Below the pieces are notes generated by a model that had not been told where the DNA came from, did no database searches, and worked only from the letters and a program-made list of their open reading frames with translations. A program made the position numbers and the translations under genes. 64,000 bases of DNA. It comes from Curvibacter sp. GWA2_63_95 (GTDB lineage Bacteria > Pseudomonadota > Gammaproteobacteria > Burkholderiales > Burkholderiaceae_C). The DNA lies in the NCBI GenBank assembly GCA_001795455.1, contig MGPB01000024.1:134015-198014 (forward strand), in the 5' to 3' direction. This document shows positions 63,005 through 64,000 of this stretch, piece after piece (position 1 is the stretch's first letter; each line of letters begins with the position of its first letter).

Positions 63005-63162
63005 ATTTCATTGGAAGTACTGGAGCGCTTAAGACAAGTTTTGCTGCGCGCTTTTCGAACTTGAGTCGCAATGTAATTGCCAAGAGGATGTCAGCTCAAG
63101 CGACAAATTTTCTAGGTATCATTAAATTTAAGTTAATGAAAACTGCGATTTAAGGGTTAACC
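63005..63162. promoter_or_regulatory. Divergent metC-lysR control region with palindromic site
   Basis: 158 bp between the two divergent genes. The inverted repeat CATTAA-N7-TTAATG (63120-63125 and 63133-63138) is a candidate LysR-type operator, 25 bp before the regulator start. A weaker CAAGTT-N17-AACTTG pair is at 63033-63061. Confidence 0.5.
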
Positions 63163-64000
63163 ATGAAGATTCGCCAACCTTCTCTCAATGCATTGAAGGT
63201 ATTTGAGGTTGCTGCCCGACATCTGAGTTTTACAGCTGCAGCCCGCGAATTGCACGTCACCAACGCGGCTGTCAGCCATCAGATCAAGCAGTTGGAGGCG
63301 TCCTTGGGCGTAAGTCTGTTCAAACGTCGCAACAATCAGTTGGAACTTACGGTGGTGGGCGAAACCTATTTGCCCAAAGTGCAGGAGGCATTTAGGACTC
63401 TGCGGGAGTCCACCGAACAACTGATTGGCCTTTCATCCGTTACCGTGCGCATTGCAGTTCGGCAGGCTTTGTGTGATCGATGGTTGATACCTCGTTTGTC
63501 TCGCTTCTACGAAGCACACCCCAGAATTCATCTGGAAATCAAAACCGAATTCGAGCACGACTATTTGCTCTATGACTTCATCGTCGACTACCGGCCGGCC
63601 AATGCGCCGGATTACGTGGTGCAACAGTTGTTTTCAACTTCGCTATATCCGGTGTGCAGTCCGGGTTACGCGTCCCGCGTCAATGGAACTGAGGACTTAA
63701 ATCAGGTCGCACTCTTGCATGACCGACCCTTGCAAGGAATGCCGGACTATCCAGATTGGCAACGTTGGTTGCAGGCCGCCGGTGTTGGAAACATCGCCAA
63801 TAGTCGTGGGACTACGTTTTCTTCCTCCTTGATGTGTTTACGTGCAGCCGAAGAAGGGATCGGAGTCGCTTTGGGGCAGCATGCATTGGTGGCTCCTGCG
63901 GTAGAGGCCGGACGTTTGGTTGCGCCTCTGAAATTATCGGCGCCTGTCCGTATGCCGTATTACCTCATCCACCCTACCGCTGCGATTGAAAAGCCTGGTG
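63163..64000 (+). CDS. LysR-family transcriptional regulator, GcvA-like, 3'-truncated by window edge
   Basis: An open frame with no stop to the window end; 279 residues are visible. The N-terminal winged helix reads LNALKVFEVAARHLSFTAAARELHVTNAAVSHQIKQLEASLGVSLF. The substrate-binding domain begins near residue 95 and resembles GcvA/AmpR-type regulators. It is divergent from metC and the ABC genes and is their likely regulator. It is nearly complete, since family members are about 300 residues. Confidence 0.9.
   Translation, partial: MKIRQPSLNALKVFEVAARHLSFTAAARELHVTNAAVSHQIKQLEASLGVSLFKRRNNQLELTVVGETYLPKVQEAFRTLRESTEQLIGLSSVTVRIAVRQALCDRWLIPRLSRFYEAHPRIHLEIKTEFEHDYLLYDFIVDYRPANAPDYVVQQLFSTSLYPVCSPGYASRVNGTEDLNQVALLHDRPLQGMPDYPDWQRWLQAAGVGNIANSRGTTFSSSLMCLRAAEEGIGVALGQHALVAPAVEAGRLVAPLKLSAPVRMPYYLIHPTAAIEKPG

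Overview
The window is chromosomal DNA of a beta-proteobacterium, most likely a Comamonadaceae member close to Rhodoferax/Albidiferax. The evidence is GC-rich codon use, the gene order rsmD-coaD, pth-rplY-prs-tRNA-ispE-lolB, mutM-GTPase-mutY and rapZ-recN-nadK/hrcA, and Burkholderiales-type gene versions. This placement is inference from gene content. No phage, insertion sequence, CRISPR array or rRNA operon was seen.

Layout. 1-19.8 kb is housekeeping: 16S rRNA methylation, coenzyme A, ferredoxin, translation (pth, L25), PRPP, isoprenoids (ispE), lipoprotein sorting (lolB), oxidative DNA repair (mutM, mutY around a dynamin-like GTPase), rapZ, recN, nadK, hrcA, two tRNAs and an AsmA protein. 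19.8-27.4 kb is an acyl-CoA catabolic locus: an SCP2 gene and a LiuR-like MerR regulator face a five-gene operon (carboxyltransferase, acyl-CoA dehydrogenase, hydratase, biotin carboxylase, BKACE). Its order and sequence resemble atuCDEF, with a BKACE enzyme at the end. 27.4-37.7 kb carries tRNA-Arg, greB, spoT, rpoZ, gmk, yicC, a Ser/Thr kinase-PP2C pair, rph, rdgB, hemW and a CBS protein. 37.7-41.9 kb has an MFS exporter and an orphan cheW-mcp pair. 42-47.6 kb is a urease operon (ureA-hupE-ureB-ureC-GNAT-ureE-ureF-ureG) without ureD, with a sigma-54-like promoter before ureA. Divergent from it (47.7-52.2 kb) lies an NCS1-permease/histidine-kinase fusion with its LuxR-type response regulator. 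52.3-57.5 kb holds redox genes (ferric-reductase-like flavocytochrome, cytochrome b561, two YceI proteins), a lone ABC ATPase and an extradiol dioxygenase. 57.7-64 kb is a sugar-type ABC importer coupled to a cystathionine-lyase-family gene and a divergent LysR regulator that runs off the window.

The most unusual feature is a dispersed repeat of about 35-55 bp with core CGCGCAGTATCCACGGG. I found 11 copies by eye, unevenly spaced from 2.2 to 56.0 kb. Four lie between genes, and two of these supply the last codons and stop of the upstream gene. Seven lie inside coding sequences and are read through in frame. Read sense, the repeat encodes an Ala-rich hydrophobic stretch (IAACAVSTGASA-like). 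It forms the signal peptide or lipobox of three exported proteins (the 1.8-kb secreted protein, LolB, HupE/UreJ) and the N-terminus of the hydratase. Read antisense, it encodes a VDTARAA-like stretch inside UreF, NadK and MutY.

Start sites were adjusted where an upstream open frame was longer than the likely gene. No database search was possible, so family names rest on motif recognition.
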